Part shown: one piece after another, positions 8,109-15,528 of the stretch
Layout of the letters: each line of letters starts with the position of its first letter
Numbering within the stretch: the first letter of the stretch is position 1
Source: an uncultured Cellvibrio sp.
GTDB lineage: Bacteria; Pseudomonadota; Gammaproteobacteria; Pseudomonadales; Cellvibrionaceae
Assembly (NCBI GenBank): GCA_946481095.1
Contig: CAMLML010000045.1
Span: 1 to 35,280, forward strand
Direction: 5' to 3'
Length of the DNA stretch: 35,280 nucleotides
Made by a program: the position numbers and the translations under genes
Notes under the pieces: model-generated
What the model saw: the letters and a program-made list of their open reading frames with translations, nothing else
Told to the model about the DNA's origin: nothing
Database searches by the model: none

Positions 8109-8215
8109 GACCCCACCCTAACCCTCCCCTTGCCAGGGGAGGGGACAGATCCCACCCTGCATTAAACAGGGAGTAAAGTCCCTCCCCCTGGCAAGGGGGA
8201 GGCTAGGAGGGGGTC
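8109..8215. repeat. Family A palindromic repeat overlapping the fliO 3' end
   Basis: A 107-bp element from GACCCCACCC to GGAGGGGGTC, in the opposite orientation to the copies at 1454 and 6090. Its right end enters fliO: the last three fliO codons (ACC CCC TCC) and its TAG stop are element sequence. The arms contain CTCCCCTTGCCAGGGGAG and a second stem CCTCCCCCTGGCAAGGGGGAGG (shown in parts: CCTCCCCCT / GGCAAGGGGGAGG). Confidence 0.85.
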
Positions 8216-8580
8216 ATGCGATTTCCCTTCAATATTTCCATTAATTTTTTACTAAAATCTGACGTAATATTTTTTTCCGCCACAGGATTTTTTTCTGCAC
8301 TTTCTACAGATTCGGTTGATTCCTTTAATGGATTATCAATTACATGCAAAGACGTAATCTGTTGTGGTGTTACACCCAACACCAATTGTTTGCCTTCAAC
8401 TTCCACCAGAATAATTTTTTCTTTAACACCTAAAGATAAACTGGCAACTAAACGCAAATGTTTGTTCTGCTGAAACAAAGGTTGCCCGAATCGACGTGCT
8501 AACCAGGCCAACCCCAAAATCAACCCAACCATCAACATTAATGCGAGTGTTACCTGAATCAAACTGGCACTTGCACTCAT
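8203..8580 (-). CDS. fliO: Flagellar biosynthesis protein FliO
   Basis: A 125-residue bitopic membrane protein needed for stable assembly of the FliP ring. One transmembrane helix (about residues 10-29), followed by the family segment FGQPLFQQNKHLRLVASLSLGVKEKIILVEV and LVLGVTPQQITSLH. GAGG lies 8 bases before the ATG. The last residues (Thr-Pro-Ser) and the stop are encoded by the family A repeat, so the natural C-terminus was probably longer or different. The cytoplasmic tail is poorly conserved in this family, which may explain why this is tolerated. Confidence 0.93.
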   Translation of the reverse strand: MSASASLIQVTLALMLMVGLILGLAWLARRFGQPLFQQNKHLRLVASLSLGVKEKIILVEVEGKQLVLGVTPQQITSLHVIDNPLKESTESVESAEKNPVAEKNITSDFSKKLMEILKGNRMTPS

Positions 8581-8601
8581 GATTCACGCCTCATATTTTT
8601 A

Positions 8602-9000
8602 TTAACGTAATTTTTTAATTCTTTCTGACGGACTGATGACATCGGTCATACGAATACCAAATTTTTCATTGACCACAACCACTTCGCCATGTGCAATCAA
8701 GGTGCCATTGACCAATACATCAAGAGGCTCACCCGCCAATCGATCCAATTCAATGACTGACCCCTGATTCAATTGCAATAAATTACGAATAGTGATGGAT
8801 GTACGTCCGACTTCCATGGAAATGGAAACGGGAATATCCAGAATCACTTCCAACTCGGGACTCATTGAACCCATTTTGGAACTGTCATCTTTTAATTCTT
8901 CGAAAGACACAGCCTGTGACATCACATCATCTGCTGTGGCTTGCTCGGCCATAGCTGCAGCCCAATCGTCAGCCATTGCATCCTGATCATCTTTTGCCAT
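8602..9000 (-). CDS. fliN: Flagellar motor switch protein FliN
   Basis: A 132-residue C-ring component. The variable acidic N-terminus is followed by a C-terminal SpoA domain (about residues 55-130: LDIPVSISMEVGRTSITIRN, NQGSVIELDRLAGEPLDVLV, GTLIAHGEVVVVNEKFGIR). An in-frame GTG at 9009 is possible, but the ATG at 9000 has AGGTG 6 bases ahead and fits better. The gene overlaps the fliM 3' end by 14 bp, implying coupled translation. With FliM and FliG it forms the rotor switch. Confidence 0.96.
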   Translation of the reverse strand: MAKDDQDAMADDWAAAMAEQATADDVMSQAVSFEELKDDSSKMGSMSPELEVILDIPVSISMEVGRTSITIRNLLQLNQGSVIELDRLAGEPLDVLVNGTLIAHGEVVVVNEKFGIRMTDVISPSERIKKLR

Positions 9001-9997
9001 TTGATTCACCTCTTGTTCCTGTTATGTTGTATGCACTGGAACGATCAATAAATTCCAATATTTTCAATGCAAGATTGCCATTGTGTTGGCCCATTTGTGT
9101 TCTGAACATGGGTACACCATTTGCTGTGAGCACGTGATAATCAGGCAAATCAATTGGAATAACATCACCTGCTTTTAAATCCACTATATCGCGCAAAGTA
9201 ATATCACGACGCACCACATCACACTCCAGATCCACTTTCGCATTGAGCACGTCTTCACGCAGTGCTTTTACCCAACGCTCGTCCTGCTCATCTGTATCAC
9301 TTTGCAAACCCGCATCCAGAATTTCACGAATAGGTTCAATCATTGAATAAGGCATAGTGATATGTAATTCACCGCCACCACCATCCAATTCAATATGAAA
9401 AGTACTGACAACTACTACTTCACTCGGGCTCACAATGTTGGCAAGCGAAGGATTCACTTCCGAATGAACATATTCGAAATTAATCGGGAATACTGCTTTC
9501 CAGGCTTCGGCCAAATCAATAAATCCCTGATTCAATACCATTTGCACCACACGCAATTCCGTTGGTGTAAATTCACGGCCTTCAATTTTTGCGTGACGAC
9601 CATCACCGCCAAAAAAATTATCCACTAATTTAAAAACCAAACGCGCATCCAGAATAATTAATGCTGTTCCCCGCAATGGACGAAACTTCACCATGTTTAA
9701 ACTGGTGGGAACATAGAGTGTGTGAACATACTCGCCAAATTTTTGAATTTGCACACCACCAACAGAAACATCTGCCGTACGGCGCAACAAATTGAACATA
9801 CTGATTCGTGTGTAACGGGCAAAACGTTCATTGATCATTTCCAGCGTGGGCATACGACCACGCACTATCCGATCCTGACTGGTCAGGTCATATGATTTGA
9901 CCATCCCCGGATCAAGATCTGATTCAGTTTCAATATTGCCGTCGTCAACACCGTGTAAAAGCGCATCGATTTCGTCTTGTGAAAGTAAGTCTTGCAC
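8987..9997 (-). CDS. fliM: Flagellar motor switch protein FliM
   Basis: A 336-residue C-ring protein. The N-terminus carries the CheY-P binding motif LSQDEIDALLHGVDDG. It is followed by the central FliG-binding domain (RIVRGRMPTLEMINERFARY) and a C-terminal SpoA domain (LECDVVRRDITLRDIVDLKAGDVIPI). The start codon is GTG: there is no in-frame ATG between it and the conserved motif, and AGGA lies 8 bases upstream. It begins 10 bp after fliL and overlaps fliN. Confidence 0.96.
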   Translation of the reverse strand: MQDLLSQDEIDALLHGVDDGNIETESDLDPGMVKSYDLTSQDRIVRGRMPTLEMINERFARYTRISMFNLLRRTADVSVGGVQIQKFGEYVHTLYVPTSLNMVKFRPLRGTALIILDARLVFKLVDNFFGGDGRHAKIEGREFTPTELRVVQMVLNQGFIDLAEAWKAVFPINFEYVHSEVNPSLANIVSPSEVVVVSTFHIELDGGGGELHITMPYSMIEPIREILDAGLQSDTDEQDERWVKALREDVLNAKVDLECDVVRRDITLRDIVDLKAGDVIPIDLPDYHVLTANGVPMFRTQMGQHNGNLALKILEFIDRSSAYNITGTRGESNGKR

Positions 9998-10007
9998 CTG
10001 ATTAATC

Positions 10008-10694
10008 CTATTGCATTACGAAACGGGTAAATAATACTTGTTCAATCACTAACGGATTTTCTTTTTCCGTTTGATCTGCATCTTCTTCGTCTTCATCTTC
10101 TTCCTCCTCTTCATCATCCGTTTTATTTTTTTGTTTCAGTGCGGCGTTCTCTTTGTCCAATATAGATTGAATAGCCTGTAAGGATTCAACTTTCAATTTT
10201 TCGCGGCTATCAGGATTTTGTAACTCATCAAAACTTTTGGTGCTCAATAACATCACCAATTGATTACGAATAGCAGGCATATGCAATAACAACAACGAAT
10301 CCACTTCCGGATTTCGATACATCAAAGTAATTTCCGCCTGCAAATAGCGTTGTCGTCCATCAACGCTGAAATTAACTGTAAAATTGGGTGTCATGGTGTA
10401 ATAAATAGCGGGCGCCGCTTCAATGCCAACTTCCTCTGCATCTTCTTCGCCTTCTTCATCTTCTTCATCTGCAGTTTCTTCAGCCACATCCTTTCCACTA
10501 TCGGAAGAAAGTAATTTAACAGCCAGCAATGTGCCACCAATCGAAATCGACATCAGCAATACTGCTACACCAATCATGATGAATAATTTTTTCTTTTTCT
10601 TTTTACCTTCGTCCGCAGACTGCTCTGCATTATCTGCATCCTCATCTTTATCAACTGCTTTTGCTTTCGCTTTTTTGGGATCGGCTGCAGCCAT
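10008..10694 (-). CDS. fliL: Flagellar basal body-associated protein FliL with acidic insertions
   Basis: A 228-residue inner-membrane protein that surrounds stators and supports torque. Visible: a Lys/Asp-rich cytoplasmic N-terminus, KKKKKK just before one transmembrane helix (about residues 37-62), and a periplasmic domain beginning YYTMTPNFTVNFSVDGRQRYLQ. It ends LVIEQVLFTRFVMQ, the typical FliL C-terminus. It is longer than the usual 150-180 residues because of two acidic low-complexity stretches: one at about residues 69-90 (EETADEEDEEGEEDAEE) and one at about 193-212 (DDEEEEEDEDEEDADQ). It is first in the fliL-MNOPQR-flhB run and is preceded by a sigma-54 promoter. Confidence 0.95.
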   Translation of the reverse strand: MAAADPKKAKAKAVDKDEDADNAEQSADEGKKKKKKLFIMIGVAVLLMSISIGGTLLAVKLLSSDSGKDVAEETADEEDEEGEEDAEEVGIEAAPAIYYTMTPNFTVNFSVDGRQRYLQAEITLMYRNPEVDSLLLLHMPAIRNQLVMLLSTKSFDELQNPDSREKLKVESLQAIQSILDKENAALKQKNKTDDEEEEEDEDEEDADQTEKENPLVIEQVLFTRFVMQ

Positions 10695-10732
10695 GTCAAA
10701 ACTCCGTCACTTGTTCTGCTTTTAGATGATTG

Positions 10733-10748
10733 AGCAATAGATATGCCA
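10733..10748 (-). promoter_or_regulatory. Sigma-54 promoter of the fliL operon
   Basis: The minus strand reads TGGCATATCTATTGCT. This gives the -24 GG and -12 GC at the right spacing and matches TGGCACG-N4-TTGCW at most positions. The predicted start is near 10722, giving a leader of about 28 nt. In Pseudomonas the equivalent operon depends on RpoN and FleQ. Confidence 0.75.
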
Positions 10749-10760
10749 GCATCACTGGCA
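10744..10760. promoter_or_regulatory. Palindrome overlapping the fliL -24 element
   Basis: TGCCAG-CATCA-CTGGCA, perfect 6-bp arms with a 5-bp centre. One arm contains the -24 GG of the fliL promoter. It could be an operator for a repressor or activator; the binding protein is unknown. Confidence 0.4.
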
Positions 10761-10807
10761 CTTTTGCTTACTAAAGCTTAGCAGCGGGTTTTGATTTTGC
10801 AGGTTTT

Positions 10808-10922
10808 GTGGGGAGAAACTGTCTCCCCTTTGAAAAAGGGGGTTAGGGGGGATTTAAAATCTCAGAAAAATTTGACCATCTTAAATCCCTCCCCCGTCTC
10901 CCTTTTTCAAAGGGAGGAGCTA
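10808..10922. repeat. Family B palindromic repeat
   Basis: Arms CTCCCCTTTGAAAAAGGGGG and CTCCCTTTTTCAAAGGGAGG around the shared core GGGGTTAGGGGGGATTTAAA and CTTAAATCCCTCCCCCG. It ends 1-2 bp from the fliK stop. It fills the gap between fliK and the fliL promoter and can fold into a large hairpin in RNA reading out of fliK. Confidence 0.85.
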
Positions 10923-10923
10923 A

Positions 10924-12540
10924 TCAAACAAACTGATCAACCAAATAAAGACTGGAAATAGACGCCACTTGAGTTTCTTCAGATTCTTCACTCACAAAAC
11001 GACTTTTGGATTTGGTTTCATCATCTGATTGGCGCGATTCATGTTCGCGTTTATCCGCAATATCGACCTGCCCCAGATTCAAACCCTGCTCAGCAAACAT
11101 CTCCCGTAAGCGAGTGACTTGTTGATCCAATAATTCACGTACTTGTGGATGTGGGGTAATAAACGTGATGCTGGCCTGATCCTGTTGAATGGTGACTTTT
11201 ACTTGCAAGCTGCCTAATTCCGGTGGATCAAGCCGGATATCGGCGGAGGATAATTGTTGATTCGCCATCCACATTATTTTTTCACCCACCGCATTTCCCC
11301 AATGTGGATGCGCTGTATTCATACCCAATTGGGTTTGTGGAGTAAACAATCGATTGGCCGTTGCTACTTGCGCCGTTGTTACAGGTGCCATTACCGGTGC
11401 GACCACAGGAGGCTTTTCAACCGATGACGTTTTCTCGGTTTGTGATTGCACTAATAAAGTTTTGAACAAATCTGTTTTTGTGGATTTATCTTCTGATTTC
11501 ACTTCATCCGTTAAATTTATCAATTCATCCAGACCAATATCCTGTGTTTCTTCTGTATCAATCGCAACCAATTCCAGCGGCAATTCCATGCCGTTTTTAT
11601 TTACCGGCATTGCCGGGGAATTAATCTGCGCCTGAGTAACGGGAACAATCAATTTTTCAATACCGGGAATATTGATTGCGGCATTCTCTGTATTATTCGC
11701 TTCTACTGTTTTGATATTGGCCGTCATTAGTTCTGACAAAACCGTCAGGTTATTCGCTATTTCTGCTGGCTCCACAATCTCTGCAGCCAAGGATTTCTGC
11801 TCCGGCCGGATATCAATTCCCTGCAAATAATTTTCACCCAATTCTTTAATATCAACGCCTTTGGCAATCAATTCCTGATTGGTGTCGGCCAATGGCAGAT
11901 GATTTTCAGTTTCAAATTGAAACTGCGCAACCGTTCCGCTCAAGGATTCCGTTTCAGCAACTGCTGCAGTGTCTGTCACGATTAATGCCGATGCATCCGA
12001 TGCAGCGTCAAACAACTCCAAACCAACTTCTGATATTGGATGTACAGTGACTGTTGCATCAGCTGTAATCTCTGAATTCACAATCGTTTCTGCTGAAAAT
12101 TCCGCTTCAGAAACTTCCAGGTTATTGTGTGTTTGCTTGAGATTTTCTTTTTCAGTGTGGCTTGATGCATCAAGCCGCGACACTGGCTCTTGCTGCTGAT
12201 CCACTGCTTCTTTTTTTACATGTTGTTTTTGATGGGATACATTTTCTGTCGTGACTCTGGCTTTGGGATTTCCAACATCTGTTTTTTCTCTTCGCTTATT
12301 TTCAACAGTATCCTGCGTTTTATCCTTTTTTAGTTCACGCTGGGATTGTGATAAATGCTCGGCAAAACTGTCGCGTCTATCAGACGCCGAAGCAACTCGA
12401 TCAGACGCCGAAGCAACTCTTGCAGACGCAGAAGCAGAGCCGGACACATCCGCTTCAACCCATGGTTTTTTAGATTTGGATAACGACACAGAGTCATAAG
12501 ATATGGAATCCAATACCATTGGTAATACAGATTTATTCAT
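10924..12540 (-). CDS. fliK: Flagellar hook-length control protein FliK
   Basis: A 538-residue secreted ruler protein that measures the hook and triggers the FlhB specificity switch. The long N-terminal and middle part is low-complexity (Ser/Ala/Glu/Thr-rich), as usual for FliK. The conserved C-terminal Flg_hook domain is at about residues 410-495 (IRLDPPELGSLQVKVTIQQD, ITPHPQVRELLDQQVTRLRE, FAEQGLNLGQVDI). A TTG 6 bases upstream is in frame, but the ATG at 12540 has GGGAG 6 bases ahead. A 21-bp tandem repeat near the N-terminus encodes RVASASD units. A sigma-54 promoter and a hairpin precede it, so it probably starts its own transcript. Confidence 0.93.
   Translation of the reverse strand: MNKSVLPMVLDSISYDSVSLSKSKKPWVEADVSGSASASARVASASDRVASASDRRDSFAEHLSQSQRELKKDKTQDTVENKRREKTDVGNPKARVTTENVSHQKQHVKKEAVDQQQEPVSRLDASSHTEKENLKQTHNNLEVSEAEFSAETIVNSEITADATVTVHPISEVGLELFDAASDASALIVTDTAAVAETESLSGTVAQFQFETENHLPLADTNQELIAKGVDIKELGENYLQGIDIRPEQKSLAAEIVEPAEIANNLTVLSELMTANIKTVEANNTENAAINIPGIEKLIVPVTQAQINSPAMPVNKNGMELPLELVAIDTEETQDIGLDELINLTDEVKSEDKSTKTDLFKTLLVQSQTEKTSSVEKPPVVAPVMAPVTTAQVATANRLFTPQTQLGMNTAHPHWGNAVGEKIMWMANQQLSSADIRLDPPELGSLQVKVTIQQDQASITFITPHPQVRELLDQQVTRLREMFAEQGLNLGQVDIADKREHESRQSDDETKSKSRFVSEESEETQVASISSLYLVDQFV
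12380..12441. repeat. 21-bp tandem repeat inside fliK
   Basis: Two near-identical 21-bp units (TCAGACGCCGAAGCAACTC plus 2 bases), starting at 12380 and 12401, and a third degenerate unit to about 12441. In fliK they encode Arg-Val-Ala-Ser-Ala-Ser-Asp repeats. The unit length is a multiple of 3, so changes in copy number keep the frame. Confidence 0.8.
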
Positions 12541-12556
12541 GCGCAACTCCCGATAG

Positions 12557-12581
12557 AAAACGGCAAAGGTTTGCCGCTTTT
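12557..12581. terminator. Hairpin with flanking A/T runs upstream of fliK
   Basis: AAAACGGCAAA-GG-TTTGCCGCTTTT: a 7-bp GC-containing stem between A and T tracts, like a bidirectional intrinsic terminator. It lies between the fliK sigma-54 promoter and the fliK ATG, so it would be an attenuator in the fliK leader as well as a barrier to read-through from the Hpt gene. Confidence 0.45.
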
Positions 12582-12611
12582 GTAATGTCAGTAACTGTCT
12601 ATCGAAGAAGG

Positions 12612-12627
12612 AGCAAGAGAGATGCCA
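12612..12627 (-). promoter_or_regulatory. Sigma-54 promoter of fliK
   Basis: The minus strand reads TGGCATCTCTCTTGCT, with the -24 GG and -12 GC correctly spaced. The predicted start is near 12601 and the leader about 60 nt. It sits 12 bp downstream of the Hpt gene stop. It fits fliK being a separate RpoN-dependent, later-class gene, as in Pseudomonas. Confidence 0.7.
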
Positions 12628-12638
12628 AAAGCGGGGGT

Positions 12639-12968
12639 TTACAAGGTCAGAAGCAAACCTTTAACAATTTCGTATTCGACTTTAATCCGATCAATATCTT
12701 CCTGAATATTATCAAGCATATTGTCTACACCTTTTTCTTCCAACGCAGCACAATAAGACGCCAGCAAAGGTGCGCCGATATTACTGCAACTGCCTTTGAA
12801 ACTATGTGCGGCACGACGAACGGCATCTGCGTTGTCTGATTTCACAAGAGTACTCAATGTCCTGATTCTATTTTCAGAGTCTTGCAAAAAGGTGGTAATC
12901 AACAATGCAAAATCGTCTTCCATAACTTCTTTCAGTGTCTCAAGGGCTTGTCTATCTAAATGATCCAT
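12639..12968 (-). CDS. Histidine phosphotransfer (Hpt) protein, HptB-like
   Basis: A 109-residue Hpt domain protein. The phosphorylatable histidine is His55 in AAHSFKGSCSNIGA. The rest is a helical bundle (ALEEKGVDNMLDNIQEDIDRIKVEYE). It lies 9 bp after the REC-PP2C gene, in the same transcript as the STAS gene. The same three-protein set is HptB-HsbR-HsbA in Pseudomonas aeruginosa, where the Hpt protein passes phosphate to the receiver of HsbR. The assignment to that pathway rests on domain content and gene order, not on an alignment. Confidence 0.85.
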   Translation of the reverse strand: MDHLDRQALETLKEVMEDDFALLITTFLQDSENRIRTLSTLVKSDNADAVRRAAHSFKGSCSNIGAPLLASYCAALEEKGVDNMLDNIQEDIDRIKVEYEIVKGLLLTL

Positions 12969-12977
12969 TCTGTCACC

Positions 12978-14687
12978 TTAATCATCATTTGGCCAAACAA
13001 ACACAACTTCCGCAATATTCCCATTACCTAAATAACGAATCGATTCGCACATTTTTTCCATCAGGGCAATACCGCGACCACTGTAACCGGAAGTACTCAA
13101 ACTGGAGCCAAGCTTACTCTGGAAATCAAATCCTTTTCCACTGTCTTCAACCCGAATAGTTAACCTTCCTTTTACATCCTTTGCACTGTAACCAATATAA
13201 ATTCGTACAAAACCTGTTTGTACTGCCTGTATTCTTTCGTTACGCAACTCGTAATATTTGGAAAAACCTTCCGGGCTTTTTTTCATATTTGAATCCAAAC
13301 CCAACACGCCATGTTCCAATGCATTGGAATAGAGTTCAGCCAAAATAGTATATAAACTCGAGTTGTAGGGGCGCAAACTGGGTATTTCCATAATCACACT
13401 GATTAGAATCGGCAATGGATCAAAACACTTGAAGCTGACAGGCTTAACTTCAAATGACAAATCCCAGATAATCGCCGCATTTTCATTTTTCACACTGGCT
13501 TCATAAGAATAATCATTGACATTGATTGGATCTTCCATGCGAATTTCAAACAAAGAAAGATCATCATCTTTTTCACTGTCACCAATAAAATTCTGTACAC
13601 CGGAAATAATTTCATCAAACAGATTTGATGCCTGAGTGTTTTGCTCAAAAACACTCATCAATCTGGATTCGCCAAACATTTCACCTTGTGAGTTACGGGC
13701 TTCATGAATACCATCCGACCATAAAAACAAGCGATCACCATTATTCAATTCATACTCTTCATAATTATGCTTGAACGCACGACTGGAAAGTACACCCAGA
13801 GGTAAATGAGTAGACTTAATGGGGATTACCTTGCGATCTGTTACTTTAAAAAGGAAACCTGGCGGCAACCCACCATTCCATATAATCAATTTTTTCTTGC
13901 GAAAATTGATATCCAGCATAGTGGCGCAACAAAATATGCCAACAGGTAATATTTGTTTTAACTTGTTATTAATTTCCTTCAATACATCCGTCATGGAAAA
14001 TCCTTTGGGGATCATTCCATAAAAAGTTGAAGCCACCGGCATAGCACCTATTGCAGCGGGCAAACCATGTCCGGTGAAATCACCCAGCAATACCATCATA
14101 TTGCCGTTGGGTCGCATCGCAGCCAATAATAAATCGCCATTAAATACTGCCAGCGAAGAAAGAAAATAACGTATATTTTGGGAATTCAGGCAGCCGCTGT
14201 GCGCAACATTATCAAATACATGTTTAGCAACCATTTGCTCCTGTAATAAACGCGCATTATTTTTTGCAATTTCGTCACGTTGTACCAACACAGTGGCGTT
14301 CATTTCCCGCATGCGATTGAACGATTTGATTTTTGCCTGCAACACTACCCGGCTATAAGGCTTGGAAAGAAAATCGTCACCGCCCGCTTCAAGGCACTTC
14401 ACCAATGATTCATTATCGGTAAGCGACGTTAAAAATAATATAGGAACAAATTTATCTGCTGCATGTTGTTTGATTAATCTCGCGGCCTCAAAACCATCCA
14501 TAACCGGCATCAATGCATCGAGTAAAATCAGTTCGGGAGACTCTGATATAAACAAATCAACAGCTTGTTGACCATTACAGGCAGAGATAACACTGTGACC
14601 TTCTTTCTTAACTATGGCTTCAAGAATTAATCTGTCAGTATCGGTATCATCTGCTACAAGAATTTTTATTTTCCGCTGATCATTCAT
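12978..14687 (-). CDS. Response regulator with PP2C phosphatase and HATPase domains, HsbR-like
   Basis: A 569-residue three-domain protein. The N-terminal receiver (residues 6-125) has Asp13/Asp14 and phosphoacceptor Asp57 in LILLDALMPVMDGFE. A PP2C/SpoIIE-type phosphatase domain follows (about 165-365; motif LGDFTGHGLPAAIGAMP). The C-terminus is an anti-sigma-type HATPase (about 390-565; ELYSNALEHG and GYSGRGIALMEKMC). This is the architecture of HsbR, which phosphorylates or dephosphorylates the STAS protein HsbA according to Hpt input. A TTG start 13 codons upstream is in frame, but the ATG at 14687 fits the receiver start. It lies between the STAS and Hpt genes in the fli operon. Confidence 0.88.
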   Translation of the reverse strand: MNDQRKIKILVADDTDTDRLILEAIVKKEGHSVISACNGQQAVDLFISESPELILLDALMPVMDGFEAARLIKQHAADKFVPILFLTSLTDNESLVKCLEAGGDDFLSKPYSRVVLQAKIKSFNRMREMNATVLVQRDEIAKNNARLLQEQMVAKHVFDNVAHSGCLNSQNIRYFLSSLAVFNGDLLLAAMRPNGNMMVLLGDFTGHGLPAAIGAMPVASTFYGMIPKGFSMTDVLKEINNKLKQILPVGIFCCATMLDINFRKKKLIIWNGGLPPGFLFKVTDRKVIPIKSTHLPLGVLSSRAFKHNYEEYELNNGDRLFLWSDGIHEARNSQGEMFGESRLMSVFEQNTQASNLFDEIISGVQNFIGDSEKDDDLSLFEIRMEDPINVNDYSYEASVKNENAAIIWDLSFEVKPVSFKCFDPLPILISVIMEIPSLRPYNSSLYTILAELYSNALEHGVLGLDSNMKKSPEGFSKYYELRNERIQAVQTGFVRIYIGYSAKDVKGRLTIRVEDSGKGFDFQSKLGSSLSTSGYSGRGIALMEKMCESIRYLGNGNIAEVVFVWPNDD

Positions 14688-14726
14688 AAGCTGGTTCCAC
14701 AGCAATTCCTGGCATGACCAAGGCAA

Positions 14727-15032
14727 CTAACAAATTTCAAATAATTGTTCGAAATTGGAAATTGCGAGAATTTTTTTCACATCCTGTGAACAATTCACAA
14801 TCTGGATATTGGACTGATCACCACCCGCATGATCTCGCAGGAGCAACAACATACCGAGAGCTGAACTATCAAGATAAGATGTACCCTGTAAATCTACCTT
14901 GTATTGCGAAGGTATGGGGTTCAAACGTTCATAAGCGTTCCGAAAATCCTGATGGGAACTAAAATCAAATCTTCCCTGTATAAAAATTGTTACTTGTTTT
15001 CCATCGGGAGAGATGGATGATGTTATTGCCAT
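14727..15032 (-). CDS. STAS-domain anti-sigma factor antagonist, HsbA-like
   Basis: A 101-residue single STAS domain. The phosphorylatable serine region is YLDSSALGMLLLLRDHAGG (Ser56/Ser57). An in-frame ATG at 15074 overlaps fliJ, but the ATG at 15032 has GAGG 5 bases ahead and begins right at the STAS fold (MAITSSISPDGKQVTIFIQG). It is the likely substrate of the HATPase and PP2C domains of the next gene. In Pseudomonas HsbA binds FlgM when phosphorylated and a diguanylate cyclase when not; whether this holds here is inference. Confidence 0.85.
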   Translation of the reverse strand: MAITSSISPDGKQVTIFIQGRFDFSSHQDFRNAYERLNPIPSQYKVDLQGTSYLDSSALGMLLLLRDHAGGDQSNIQIVNCSQDVKKILAISNFEQLFEIC

Positions 15033-15067
15033 GGCGACCTCGTAAACACATCCGTTAAGTTTCATTC

Positions 15068-15508
15068 TCAGCATAGACTATTTGGCCGATTTGCCAATTC
15101 ATCCATTTCTTTTTGTAACAGTTTTTCGAGAACTGTTGATTCCTCTTTTTTTAATCGATCAATCAAATCATTCAAGGCTTTTCGTTTCTGATGTCTTTCT
15201 GCCCAAATCTGTTTCAGTTTATCCAATCCTTGCTGGATACGCTCCTTTTTATTTTCCTGTTCCTTTATTGCATCTGCCAAACGGCCAATAAACCCACTGT
15301 AATTTATCATCTCCTGCGCGGACACGCCGTCGCGTAAATTTGCATAGGCTTGAAGATATTGTCCGGAATAGGATTTAAGTTCATCCAATTGTTGCGCTTC
15401 CTGCTTCAGTAATTCGGCTTGTTGTTTCACTTTTTGTGCTGCCTCATCCTCGGCTTTTTGCGCCAAAGTCAACACTATCTGCATGCGTTGTGAACGAGTC
15501 CTGGCCAT
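15068..15508 (-). CDS. fliJ: Flagellar export chaperone/stalk protein FliJ
   Basis: A 146-residue, almost wholly coiled-coil protein (MARTRSQRMQIVLTLAQKAEDEAAQKV, then Glu/Lys/Gln-rich heptads through residue 140). It is the central stalk of the FliI ATPase hexamer and couples it to FlhA. The ATG lies 20 bp after the fliI stop. The position after fliI and the length match the family; the sequence itself is weakly conserved, as usual. Confidence 0.92.
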   Translation of the reverse strand: MARTRSQRMQIVLTLAQKAEDEAAQKVKQQAELLKQEAQQLDELKSYSGQYLQAYANLRDGVSAQEMINYSGFIGRLADAIKEQENKKERIQQGLDKLKQIWAERHQKRKALNDLIDRLKKEESTVLEKLLQKEMDELANRPNSLC

Positions 15509-15528
15509 AAATTACCCAAGGTTTATGT

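Noticed and set aside
12519..12839. 106-codon open frame on the plus strand
   Set aside because: Opposite fliK, the fliK promoter and the Hpt gene; its path crosses the sigma-54 element and shows no coding signature.
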